DNA from: Phoronis australis
Lineage: Eukaryota; Phoronida; Phoronidae
NCBI GenBank assembly: GCA_002633005.1
Contig: NMRA01000034.1
Coordinates: 67,406 to 131,405 of the forward strand
Direction of reading: 5' to 3'
Length of the DNA: 64,000 nucleotides
Made by a program: the position numbers and the translations under genes. Shown piece by piece: positions 1 through 29,704 of this stretch. A model generated the notes under the pieces. The model did no database searches. It was not told the origin of the DNA and saw only the letters and a program-made list of their open reading frames with translations. Each line of letters begins with the position of its first letter. Position 1 is the first letter of the stretch.

Positions 1-748
1 ATTTCATGCTTTGACCATTCACGAAATATAAGATTAAAGATCACCACTAACCCGCAGCGCTTCATTTACCTTTTGTGTTAGAATGACTATCAAACTCCTG
101 AAGTGTGCTTATCTCAGAGGATCCTGTACAGTAAAAAAATTGTCCCGAGTCACTATCTCAGTAAATGTTCAGAGTTACGTCATTGCTATTTTTAACTTTT
201 CATACTATAGTTATGATTGCCACATGTCTCAATTGTTCTGTGGCTTTAAAACATACATATTTCTCAACAGATAAATTGCATTATTTTGTGCAGTTGAATT
301 TATAAGTCACATTTGAATTAAACACACGTGTGCAAAGTTCATCCAACAGACAACAGCTCACTGAAGACTGTACTGGTAAATCTTTGTCATGCCAGGAAAT
401 TAGAGCTAGAAACACACTATCCCTCTGTACTCGGTAAACTATAATCATTCTTCCTTCAGTATGTCCCTGAAATGTGGGATTCACTACTGACGCTACAAAG
501 ATGCAATAAATACAAAATATCTTTTGCAGTTGGTAACAGTACTCATATCCTTTGTTTCTAAAAGGGATAATAGCTGGATATAAAGTGCCCGCATTTTGAG
601 AACCAGTTTGATGCCTGTTATTCAGCGGAGAAAACTGCTACTCAAAATGCAGGCAAAAATGCAACTATAACCCTCAAAGAGATCGTCAAAATATTATTGA
701 TTTAGTGAACATATACAGCTTTATGATGAAGGTGTGATTGAATTTTAG
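1..748. other. upstream intron of the first gene
   Basis: No exon I can support. The acceptor at 747-748 (TTTTAG) ends an intron that starts upstream, possibly outside the window. Short open frames here have no splice context or recognisable protein sequence. Confidence 0.5.
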
Positions 749-3154
749 GTTGGACGAGTGATGTAGACCCAAGAAAGGTTGAAGAGGTTAAACAACAAAA
801 ACCCCTGCCTCATACAGGAAGTAGGTTTGAAACTGACCTGAAAAGTAAAGAGATTCGTGATAAATTGGCCCTGAAGTACATGTACACATCATCAACTCAA
901 AGGTGAGTTTGACCATCCTAATTAGTATGTTAACAGTAAAACAATAAGTTTACAAATTCTGCCAAAATTTGCATGTCTTGAGGTGGAGAGTGCAAAACTA
1001 ACATGAGAAAATAAAAGTTCATGAAGAAATTAGTTGAAAAATGTTCAGGTTTTGAAATGAATAACGGATCATCAACTTTTCACTGAGAAAGTATTCTCCA
1101 GCTTTTTTAAAAGCTGAAATAATTGTGTAATTTGTAGTTAGATGGTTTAAAAGGGGTCCGTACATGCCACTTTTGACAGGACTCAAATGTTCCACTTTTG
1201 GCAGGACAGTCCTGATTTTTGAAACTTTGTCCAGTGTCCTGCCACAGAGTCAGAATTACCCACTTTAAGACACACACAATGATGTTGACTGTATTATTTT
1301 TTGTATAATTTTGTGCTTTTGCATACACTTTACCCCAACCTATTTCCGTGTTCCATTCCATAGGCATGACAACAAAATAAAAGTAGTATGCCAACAGCAT
1401 GGTGTGACTGGCAATGCTGTGACGCACTCTCTTATGATACGATCTAGATACAGCTGGTGTTCTATGCAGAAAAATGACAATGAAATTACATATCAAAAAA
1501 CACCATTTCATGTTTTTATCAAGATCTTATGAAGATATTCCTTGGGACAACAAACTGATACCAAAGCTATGGTCATCAGCAACCACCTTGGAGGAGCGTC
1601 CAGACATGCTTGACCAGAGGTGGACGCTAAAGAGATACGAGCCTCGCGCGGAAGAATGGCAGTGTACAGGCAGAGCCTGGGATTGGTTCCAGACCAGGAA
1701 GGCTCATTACAAACCCAAGGCTGTCGTCTTGTAAGTATATTGTGCAGTCTGTAGATTTTACAATAGTTGCAAAATTCATAGACTAAGACTAGTATGCTCT
1801 TAATCCAACTTTTTCAGCCGCCAAAGTGCAGAAGAAAACCAAGCAAACATCAAGCATCAGTATTTAAAACATTGGAAATAATTTTAATGTTCACTTATTA
1901 ATGTATTATAATTTTTCCATTTATCCATAAGTATCATGTACTTGGCACATACTTTGAATAATTTTAACAACGGCACTTTTGGATGGTGACATTCTTTGTC
2001 GACTGTTCTGACAATCTATGCTTGACAAGTATGATAATCTGTATAAAATGAGAGTTTTGAAACTCAACATGTTAGACCTTCAAAATCCAATTGTCATCAT
2101 CGTTGCTGTTCTGATAATAAAGTAACCTTCTTTATTTCAGCACAAGTGAACATCCCCGAACACACCAGATTCCTTTGTACAGTGGCTGTATTGGTGGTGT
2201 CAACTTAGATGAAATAGACAACAGAGATGAACCGTTTAACCCACTCACAGTCAAAAGGAATGCTCAACCGTGGTACACAGAAACTGCTCAGTAAGTTTCA
2301 TGATAATAACTATATCGTGGGTTATGACCATCACGTAACACAAGTCAGTTAACATGACATAACAATTTCAACATGACATGACACAATTACAAGATAACAT
2401 ACAATACTTAGTCTACTGATTTTCAGATAACTTTGAGGACAAATAAATTCATGAAAATATTCCTCCACACCAGAAATAGAGACAGTCAGTACTCTCATAG
2501 AATATGAAGTTCTCCTTTGTTGCTACAAGCTTTCGATCAATGCTCCTCAATCCACAACTAGCAGGGCGCAAGCTTACCAAAATGATATGTGAAGTGGTAC
2601 ACCAAAACATGGTGTTTCGTGAAGAGTGCTATATATACATGATTACAAACATGCCATGATCAGGATTTGTGTTTGTATTTTTCCTTGTACATGTTCATGT
2701 AATGAAACCCAATTAAAATGCCACTGTTTTCTATGTGCCTTGAACTGTCTAAAAGGTCACTTTTGATTGAAGGCCATGTAAGATTGGTCACAACTTTAAA
2801 TTGGGATTGGCAAGTACAGAATGTTTTTGCAAAAACAGGTTGTTAATCGATATGATATTTTAGCTTTACTTTAACTTGAATCACAAGTCAGTTGTGTTTA
2901 ACACGTATTACTTTTTCTCTTCCAGCCGACCCAATATTCCACATTATAAAGGCTGCACATATTATGAGAGGATACGTGAGCCCGCCCACACCACCGAGCT
3001 GCGGCCCCAGAAGGCATCTACTCTGCGTGTACATAGGCAGTTCCCTATTAACCCTAACCCTAGTGTTCTGATAGCTCCCATGTCAAAGATGATCACCACG
3101 GTACCTCCCAACAACCCATTCAACAAAGTGGAGGTACCCCACGTTACCTGCTGA
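749..3154 (+). CDS. SPMIP7/SPATA48-like protein, last four exons (5' partial)
   Basis: Four coding exons join in phase: 749-902, 1524-1730, 2141-2290 and 2926-3154 (TGA at 3152-3154). Each is bounded by AG/GT, with a pyrimidine tract and CAG before exons three and four. They give about 246 residues. The protein is rich in Pro, Trp, Tyr and Arg, has no membrane segment or catalytic motif, and contains short phrases such as QIPLYSGCIGG and RPNIPHYKG. Such phrases are typical of ciliary and sperm microtubule-inner proteins. My best match from memory is SPMIP7 (SPATA48, C7orf72), an axonemal/sperm protein, but this is tentative and another microtubule-inner protein family is possible. The first visible exon starts with two bases of a split codon, so at least one more exon lies upstream, probably outside the window. 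The coding status is much firmer than the name. Confidence 0.6.
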
Positions 3155-6014
3155 GGCATTGTTGAAGTAGACCCTATTGTATGTGTTCGAGAAAATTTAT
3201 GTGTACAAATCATGTAAACACATTGGAAGGAGATTGCATTTCTACTTGTGATACAAGACAGTTAGTCAGAGAACATTTATGCACCTCTGGTGATTTTTTC
3301 TCATTTCTGTTGTGGCGTCTATAGGTGGCGTATAAGGTCTCTACAAGAGAACGCCACTACTGTCGGTCCTGTGCTTGGTGGTGATATGCAGAATTTCAGG
3401 GGTCACGACGATGCATTTCGTGCTCTATAGAATCTTCTCCATGTTTGTCTTGGTTTTCGTCTGCCCTTACACCTGCCTGCCATCCATTTCATTGCCACTC
3501 ATGGTATAGTTTACTCTAAGCTAATATTTTCTGTAAAATCTCACCAATTCACTACTTGCACACTTTGGTGGCGTTGCAAAAATGATCCTTGTGCATTCTT
3601 ATTCTGACAGGACACATTGCCTCGTTTTAGCATTAATTTTAACAACGTAAAGGTGAAAGAGCACGTGTTCCAAACATGCAGAACCATTGTAGTTTGGACA
3701 CAACACCTCATTTTGAAATATGTACGTGCAAGTAGTGAATAGATTCAAACACAATCATCAAAATTGGCCTTTTCTTCATTGTCAAAGGCTTCTAACATTG
3801 ATGTGAATGCCACCATTTCTCAGAAAAAAATCAGATGGTAAATATGGTTCAGAAATTAAAAATGATAATAGCCTTTTCTGGTCTTACCTTTAACAAATAT
3901 GTGAGGAAATAAAATTTCATGCGTCTGTCAGATTGTGTCCTAAACTGTTGTGATTTAAATAATCAAATTATCTTTTGATCAATGATGTGGATCTCAATCA
4001 AATCATGGAAATTCATGTCACTGTGTTTGATGACTGTCTTCATGTACTTTAGATTCTGATCCAGACTCTTTAATAAATGTGCCAAATATTGCTTAGTGTG
4101 CACATAGTTTAGTCGCTGGAAGGTTTTGTGAATTTAGTGTTTGTATGTTATTTAGGGATATTGCTCAACTTCAATGAGTGCATTAAGATATTGAAATATC
4201 TACCAAAGATTGTACTGCTGTTAAACTGTGATACGTTGTCTCCCCTCTTGTGAATTTTTATGCTGCGCACATCACGTTTTAAACTTATGCAACAGAACCA
4301 GATGTACTTCTGCAGTCAAGCAGTCTAGAACCTAAAAGTCTTCTCTGCTCATTCTAGACGAAGTGTAGCATCCAACTCTTCCATTTTATTGCTATTTGTT
4401 ATGACCCCCATTGTAATTACATTTGTCTACTGCAGATGTTTGCCTTTTCCAATTTTCTCTGAATTGCTCAACGTATGTTTATTTGAAGTCTCTGAAAATA
4501 TATTTTCCTTTAATAATGAGCGTGCTTTATCCAAGAGACTCCAGATGAATATCATGGTTACCACTCACTTTCGATTCCTCATTTTCCATGTTTGTTTCAG
4601 GTTATAATTTTTTCATCGAGTTGTTTACTCACAAAAAGGAGCGAGATGCATATGTTAATAAATTTTGTTCGTTTGGCGCCAAGTATAATTAAATGCACCG
4701 ACTCCCAATACGACTCGCAAAATGAGTATCCCTTGAATTTCCATGCATTTTCCACTACTTTTTACTATTTTTTTCACTTTCCACGAGTTTTATTCTTGAC
4801 ATTTCCAAAATTTCTGGGATGAGTAGAAATCATAGTACTCCAAAAGATTCTTATTGTAAGTGCAAGCATGGTTTGTGTGATAACATTCTAGAGCCAATAT
4901 CAAACACTGTACAATAACATTTTAAACTCATTGAAGCCCAACTCAAATTAAAACTGAAGAAATAGCTTATTCTGACAAACAAGATTTTTGTTTTTTAGCG
5001 CAATTTTTCGACAATGAACGATCAAGAAAATTCTCGGCAACGAAACAGTGACTAATCCCCCTTAGTTACAAGTATCTTGGGACCGTGGTTAGCTGTATCT
5101 GATGAAAACACTTCCTTTTCTAGTACGCAAGTTTGTAAGCTTGTATGAGTGCTACACCTATGCAAGGAAGGTATCCCTGAGTGCTGACTGATAGCTAATG
5201 AACCAAGACAGCTGAAACTGAGCACAGAGTTAAGATACATGTATCTTCCTAGAATATACAACAAACAACTATTTGTGTGTCATTTCTCTTACTGATGCAT
5301 CACTAATAAACACTAGATAAAATTCATGTTCGCGTAACTTACAAGGCTACACATGTGAAGTAACACTGGCAACAACGAGAACCATAACATGTTTATTGTT
5401 GCAGTACACAACCATGTGCAAGCACGATGTCTGTATTCCCATCCGTTATCTGTACATCACGTACTGCTAAACGAGGCAAACAATTTTCCATTCAACTGAC
5501 AGTTTTGGGCTCATAATCTTGTTTTTCGGACCTGCCACTGAACCAAAAATCAAGCCACAACATTACAATAATTATAGGTGAATAGTTAAAAAGAGAAATA
5601 CCTTTATTTGACAGAGCACCTCCCAACTAGATCAAGCCAAAATTGCATACTCCAACTGGATTAAATCAAGTTAGCAGCCGTGATTCATCTCATTGAAGCA
5701 ATCATTGAAACCATTTACATACATTCTTTTACCACGTTTAACTATGAAACTTTTGACACCATACTACAAACCAAAGCAAAGGGTTCCACTCGCCCCTCTA
5801 AGAAAAACAAAACTATGGTTCCCAAAGATGGCAATGCGTGAGGTTTTGAGAGGCAACACTCAACTTGTAGTCGGTTTTTCATTTCTGTAATAAAAAAATT
5901 GTTCATTCTTCTCAAATTAGGCAATTGTTACTGGTTAACTTCCTTAAAACTAAAGAACTGCTGTTTCGGTTAACCCTTAATAACGGTTTCAGCCCTACTG
6001 CTAGAAAAGCACGG
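3155..6014. other. convergent intergenic region and 3' UTR of the first gene
   Basis: This lies between the stop of the plus-strand gene and the poly(A) region of DDX23. AATAAA signals near 3908 and 4069 on the plus strand could end the first transcript. About 3530-3960 resembles a dispersed low-copy repeat also seen in introns near 10.9, 38.8 and 41.2 kb (shared phrase close to ATTGTGTCCTAAA). No gene seen. Confidence 0.45.
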
Positions 6015-6502
6015 TTATCAAATGAATGAAATTTTTATTTTTGAATACATTTTTAATCATAAAAACCCTCAGTCAGTGTCCAGCTTACAACAAAAAAGAA
6101 ACGGCTGCGCTTATACAGTCTCCCAAGAACATAATTACGCTTTGGCGTAACTTCCTAATAAACAAAACTCCATGACAGGTAGTAAGCAATACAACCAGGA
6201 TAGACATCTCAAATCCCAAGTTACTCACACATGTCTAAAATGGGTGAGAGTACTCCAGAGTGTTCACACCAGAAATAGTCTAATATTAGAAAACAAAATC
6301 CATCTTAACTTGTAGCCACATAATGACCAGAGTCTTAACAATGAGACTTGTTTGTAAATGTCTTAATTCACAACAGCCTCCACGAATCTGTGAAAATCTA
6401 GAATTTGTTTACAGCATCAGCTTCCATGTTCTTTCACGAAAATCTTTCAGGCATGCTAAATCATTTTCAATTTTACCACAACGGTAATATTCACACACCA
6501 AG
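6015..6502 (-). other. DDX23: DDX23 3' UTR with poly(A) signal
   Basis: The TAA stop is at 6503-6505. On the minus strand the first good AATAAA downstream is at 6034-6039, in an AT-rich stretch that suggests cleavage around 6015. That gives a 3' UTR of about 490 nt. Confidence 0.45.
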
Positions 6503-24956
<18,454 letters not shown>

Positions 24957-25048
24957 CTCAATTGGCAGGTTAAGGGCTACAATACTTCCCACTGCTTTCT
25001 GTACTAATTTCGTCTATTTTAAATGGGCGGTAGGCACAATTTGCTCAC

Positions 25049-25071
25049 CGATTACGAGTTATTGATGCCAT
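25049..25071 (-). other. candidate first coding exon of DDX23
   Basis: On the minus strand an ATG at 25071 opens MASITRNR and reaches a good donor (CG|GTGAGC). The next known DDX23 exon (24862-24956) lies 92 bases downstream. The phases disagree: this exon ends with two extra bases, while the downstream exon starts on a codon boundary. Either an indel hidden by the N at 24931 restores phase, or this is not the start exon. The 24956 acceptor (TTGAG, with a CTTAAC branch-like site upstream) is weak but plausible. Confidence 0.25.
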
Positions 25072-25607
25072 GACTTTCCGTGATGAATCGGCAATTGCTG
25101 TACATCCGTAACTCATCGGAAAATTCCATACCCTGCATGTGGGACCAAGGAGTTTCTCCGGACAAGCTTTTTGGGAAGATTTTTGTGCTTTGACCTGCGA
25201 ATTTCTTGCGATCTTGGTGGAGCAGGACACCGTAAATGGTATTGGGGGAAAAGAACAATTCTTCATGGATTGTTGAACCTGTTTTGTGTAAATTTATTGA
25301 GTTTTATGTTTGCTATGGACGGCTGAAGTGAAGCACCCGTGGTCCGGAGTGCCATACCTTGTAGTATTATATGATAGTGTATTGGGGACAATCAGAAGTT
25401 GCGGACGCCTGTGCTCATAATGTCTTGCTTAAAAAATGCTGCAGCTAATAGTAATGGTCAGTTTGGTCTTGCCACAGGATTTTTTCCAGAGAAGCTGGTT
25501 TTGTAAGATGAACTGTGGCAGGTGAATGAATGGTTGATGTTCCTAATTTGCAACAGAAAGTACCGTAAGAATAATAACAGGAACAAAGGACATTTCCCGG
25601 TACTTAC

Positions 25608-25740
25608 TCAACTGGCCCCAAGCAAAACACTTATTCAATGGAGGCCGCCATTTGTAAAACAGTGCTTCCGGTTCGTTCGTACTTTTCCGGTGATTTCCGG
25701 GAAGACAGCCGGTCAGTAGTAGCAAAGACGCTAACGGTCT
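25608..25740 (-). promoter_or_regulatory. possible DDX23 promoter / 5' UTR exon with YY1-like motif
   Basis: On the minus strand 25644-25653 reads AAATGGCGGC, close to the YY1 consensus often found at housekeeping-gene start sites. It is followed by a strong donor (GA|GTAAGT, boundary at 25608). This is upstream of and co-oriented with DDX23, so it may be an untranslated first exon. Position and motif only; no transcript evidence. Confidence 0.25.
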
Positions 25741-25745
25741 CTGGT

Positions 25746-26600
25746 TTTGCCAGGTGGCGCAACGTACGACGAAAACGAAAGGATAGCGTCATTCCATCAA
25801 TAGATGCTTATGTATACCAAATCTTATGAAAATCTGTCAAGTATGAAGATACCGTGAGATCGAGGTAATAAAAAACTAAAATTGCCACTATATAGGGGCA
25901 CAATGGTGGTCAGATCCGTACAAAAGTCTAAGTTGTCAGTTTTCAACTTCATATAAATGCACTTGCTAAATACAGTAAAGATCATGCATAGTGTTTAGGA
26001 AATACAGTCCACTATGGGTGCAAAAATCAAACCTACCACTAGGAGGCGCCACAATGGTTGAGGCTGTCGGAAAATCAGCCGTCCTCTTCATAGCAAGAAC
26101 ATACCTGGCAATTTTTACAGTCAACCTCAAAGCACTATGAGTTTGGTTTTGGCGGACGTCAAAAACGGCGGAGACACGAAAACAGTAAAAATGGCCACTA
26201 GGTGGCGCAAAATACCTCGAATCCATCGGAAAATGTGAGGGTAGCATCATCTCACTAATCATGTAGATGCCTATATACCAAATTTTATGAAAATCTGTTG
26301 AGGATCGATCTTTGAAGATACCCTAGAGGGGAACGTAAAAAACTAAAATTACCACTAGGGGGCACACCGGTAGTCGGACCCGTCCGAAAGTCATACGGTA
26401 CCATCCATGAAAGAAACACGTGCAAAATAAGTTCATGAACATACGTCAAAGGCAGTCACTCAAAGGCTTTTGGAGATCAGCGGACACCTGGCGGACGCCG
26501 GACGGACGGGGATGACCGTACGGCTTAATGCGTCCACATATAAACATGTGGGCGCATACTACGGCATAATGCGTCCACACATTAATATGTGGGCGCATAA
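25746..26600. repeat. repeat A with CTCF-like motifs, copy 1
   Basis: Internally repetitive block: phrases such as CAAAATACCTCGAATCCATC, AAATTTTATGAAAATCTGTT and CGTCCGAAAGTCAT recur about every 150 bp. Each unit carries a CTCF-core-like motif: 26036-26049 CCACTAGGAGGCGC, 26195-26208 CCACTAGGTGGCGC, 26352-26365 CCACTAGGGGGCAC. The end (26525-26600) has two copies of AATGCGTCCACA paired with TGTGGGCGCAT hairpins. No intact open frame. Confidence 0.75.
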
Positions 26601-28058
26601 AAATGTTTAGCCAAAATGCATCTAATTGTAGTCACTGGCAACTGAGTGGCCACTGAGTCACATATTCAGTGACGAGAGATCACTGAGCTGCACAGTAGGC
26701 GTGGGCGGCGCAGCACTAAAATAATTAAGTGGGGGGCTAATGCGTCCCGCTGCCCCTCGGGGCCAATTAAAACTCACTGGCCTTCCATCACAAAAAACAA
26801 TTATTGATTCCGGCAAGACCATTGGTCCCAATTAAGCTACTTATAGTCCGGCAAATTGGAGACCGGCGCTTTTCATTGCTTGAGAACGCCAAAACAAGTG
26901 CAAGGTTTTTACCATGCAGAAATTGGCAGTCTGAATGAGTCAGGAACATCAATGACATCAATTTTCAAGCTCGGGGAGACTACTGACATACCGTGGTCTA
27001 AATCCGCCTCTTCGGCGGAACGCGGGTGAATGAGTAAATCATAGGGCCTTGAACTTTGCAGTTACAGTCATAGTAAAAGTACAGATCGCTGGTATAAATG
27101 ATTATCTTGGGGATGTATTAAAATGAGTGATTTCCTTGGCGTACGTGTGCTTACTCCAAAAAATTGAACAATATGTCACTTACGTAGACGGCCCGGCAAT
27201 GGGCCCGCATCTTTGTATGGCATTCACCTAATGTCCTTCTCTTTGTTAAAGACTTGCAGGTCATTCCCGTTTCAAAGGGACTTTGTGAATTAGCATGTAG
27301 AATCAAGATGCGCGAGCCGCTAATGCCATTTTCTGTTGTTTTAATACACAGTACATGTTCGCCAAGAAAGCAACAATTAACGAAACGTTATCTACAAGAG
27401 ATAAGCAGGAATCTGCAAAGGTAACATAAAAAACGGTTGCAGTCCCCTTTGAGCTCGTACCGGGAAATTCGTGAGTCTCGGCCTAGTAAAGCCAATCATT
27501 ATCAAATAGGCAAGGCCTACCATGCACTGATTTATCATCACATGGACGGGCACAATGCCACAGGTTCCGATGAGTCGCTGCAGTCGTTTTAATTAGACGT
27601 AGTAATTAGCGGAATGGAAAGCGCTGTCACTTAAGTTATTGTTTCAGTGTTTTTTTATTATTATTTTTGCAAATTGGTTAGTCTGTCTAATTTATAAAAA
27701 ACGATAAACCGCTTTATCCGCCATAAAAGCTAACTTTTTAAAGACCACTTACCGATATGAAATTGCTCTCATAGTTCTTCCTTAGTCATCTTAAATGCGA
27801 TTCCAGGGCTTACGAAGTGCATAACGCTATTTTGACTGTGAAGCGAACTTAGGGGTTTCAGAGAGTATACACTGGACACATGCTCTTATCATCTGAATAG
27901 GCCTTTCAAGGTGTGGGTCACAACACATGGCAATTAGGTCTGACCAGTTAGTGGCAATAAAATGTTATGGTCGACAACTAGTTTTTCTGTATAAATTGGC
28001 TTGTCCCGGTGGGTCACTTAATACGCACGAGCATGATCACCAGCTTTATTTGATATAA
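26601..28058. other. gene-free stretch
   Basis: No exon, RNA gene or delimited element recognised. A small hairpin (TCCGCC/GGCGGA) lies near 27005. Confidence 0.4.
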
Positions 28059-28059
28059 A

Positions 28060-28330
28060 CAATGTTCCAGACGAGATCTCAAAAACGTCTTTTAATTTTA
28101 CAAAACGTGATTTAGCTTTCCGTTTGCATTTTTTACGTAAATCATAAGCTGATAGCCCCTCGGCAAAAGTGGAACATTACCAAACAAGGCTTACAGCTTT
28201 AGAAGACCGGTGCGCGAAGCATTTAATTTGAAAGTTTCATATGAATCCGACCTGCCATTTCCGATATGTTTCGAAGTTGCCCGAATTTAGGTATTTTTCA
28301 AGGGACCTACACAAACATGAAACGCGTTCT
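28060..28330 (+). repeat. dispersed repeat B, intergenic copy
   Basis: Contains GAAAGTTTCATATGAATCCG, CTGCCATTTCCGATATGTTT and CAAGGGACCTACACAAAC, aligning with the family end at 7170-7265. Confidence 0.65.
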
Positions 28331-28413
28331 AAAGGTGCTTAGTCACCATGTCTCGTACCAAAAGCTGACTAAAGAGAGCACCACGACCTAGTCGTGAGTG
28401 AGATTAGTGCAAA

Positions 28414-28734
28414 CAGGGGCGGATCCAGGAATTCGAGTTGGGGGGGAGGGGGGGGGGCAGGGCACAGGAATAACCAGAATTTCGGCAGACGCGTGCGCCC
28501 AGCCTAAATTGTGGGGATGCAGGGTTCTCAAATTTTGGGTTTGCGTACCCGTTGACGAATAAATAAAAAATAAACGGGGTTTGTTCAGGGCCTATGCATT
28601 GTTTATTCACCCCGGAGCCCCCTTGCTTGCGCGCAAGTGCTAGTCAGCAATTCGCATCTTAACTCCCAAATGGTATCTGGTAGAATTTTAGGGGGGGGGG
28701 CATGGCCACCTTAGCCCCCCTAAATCCGCCACTG
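28414..28734. mobile_element. hAT-like MITE, 321 bp
   Basis: The left end CAGGGGCGGATCCAGGAATT and right end (reverse complement) CAGTGGCGGATTTAGGGGGG form imperfect terminal inverted repeats starting CAG.GGCGGAT, with G-runs just inside both ends. These CAG-type termini are typical of non-autonomous hAT elements. The flanks GTGCAAA and GTACACA may be a decayed target duplication. Confidence 0.65.
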
Positions 28735-28816
28735 GTACACATGGAATATTTGTCCTATGCACCATCAAAAATATCGGAGATGAAAGTCTAGGCACAGCCC
28801 GAAACGAGTATATTGT

Positions 28817-29033
28817 GTAAAATAAGTGCAGGCGGTCTGGTACATGTTGTACTAGACGTGCGCAGGCTGCTCTGGTGGACCCAATACACCGATCACCTGG
28901 AATCATTATATATAAAACCGAGGTGAAGTGCTAGAGGCCTGACTCAAGGGTCTAGCAGTGTGCCTGAGTGGGTCTCGAACCCACGACCTTGAGTAAACGA
29001 AGCGGACACCCATCCCACTTGGCCACACTGCCT
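28817..29033 (-). mobile_element. tRNA-derived SINE, copy 1
   Basis: On the minus strand the head is tRNA-like: GGCAGTGTGGCCAAGTGGGA (A box) and GGGTTCGAGACCCACTC (B box). The body contains CTAGACCCTTGAGTCAGG, CTCGGTTTTATAT, ATTCCAGGTGAT and ends CTGCACTTATTTTAC. The whole 215 bp aligns with 61992-62206 on the other strand. The head does not fold as a clean functional tRNA and has no obvious anticodon arm, so it is not called as a tRNA gene. Confidence 0.85.
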
Positions 29034-29172
29034 GCTCCCAGAGGTTAGTAGGCAAAGTTTTCCACTTTTCATTGTGGAGTTTAACTCACAAATTTACTAC
29101 AACTGAAAGAAAAATAAATCTTTGGTCAGATATGAAAATCAAATAAATATTTCGAGAGCTACACATTAAACA

Positions 29173-29690
29173 AGAGCAACACGGAGCGTTGAAAAGCACC
29201 CACGAATGCACCGCAGTCTGCTTCTAGGGGCGTTTATTTGGAAAGTAAAAATGGCCATTAGACAGCGCAAAATACGTCGAATCCATCCGAAAACTGGTAT
29301 GTGTGACCAAAGCTATTTACCAAATTTCATAAAAATCCGTCAAGGAACTTCTGAGAAACAGAGGAAAACGAAAAAATGAAATTGCCACAAAGAGGATATA
29401 GGCGCAAAAAACACAACTGCCAATAAGAGGCGCCACAATAGATAAAGTCGTCGGAAAATCATCGTCAGACGTCCTCTTCACATTAGGAAAATACATGCCA
29501 ATTTCCACAACCATCCTTGGAATGGTTTGGCTGACAGAGCCGCAGACGCCAAATAACAAGACTGGAAAACAGTAAAAAAATGGTCACAAGGTGGCGCAAA
29601 ATACAACGAATCAAACCGAAATCAGGAGAATAGCGTCAACTCACTAACAGATACCAGTACCAGAGCTGTTGACATGACAGTTGAAAAACA
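29173..29690. repeat. repeat A, copy 2
   Basis: Begins CAAGAGCAACACGGAGCGTT and has units like those at 25746-26600 (AAAATACGTCGAATCCATCC, AATAAGAGGCGCCACAA, CAAGGTGGCGCAAAATAC). The CTCF-like cores are degraded here. Confidence 0.65.
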
Positions 29691-29704
29691 CATGAACAAG
29701 AAGT

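Noticed and set aside
1107-1511. 134-codon minus-strand open frame
   Set aside because: It lies in an intron opposite the first gene; its composition is unlike a protein and it has no splice or family support.
25045-25266. Minus-strand 68-73 codon frames upstream of the candidate DDX23 start
   Set aside because: Overlapping alternative frames with no family similarity or splice support to the known exons, apart from the short MASITRNR segment listed separately.
28960-29033. tRNA gene on the minus strand
   Set aside because: A and B boxes are present but the cloverleaf is not, and the same head with attached body recurs at 61992; it is a SINE.
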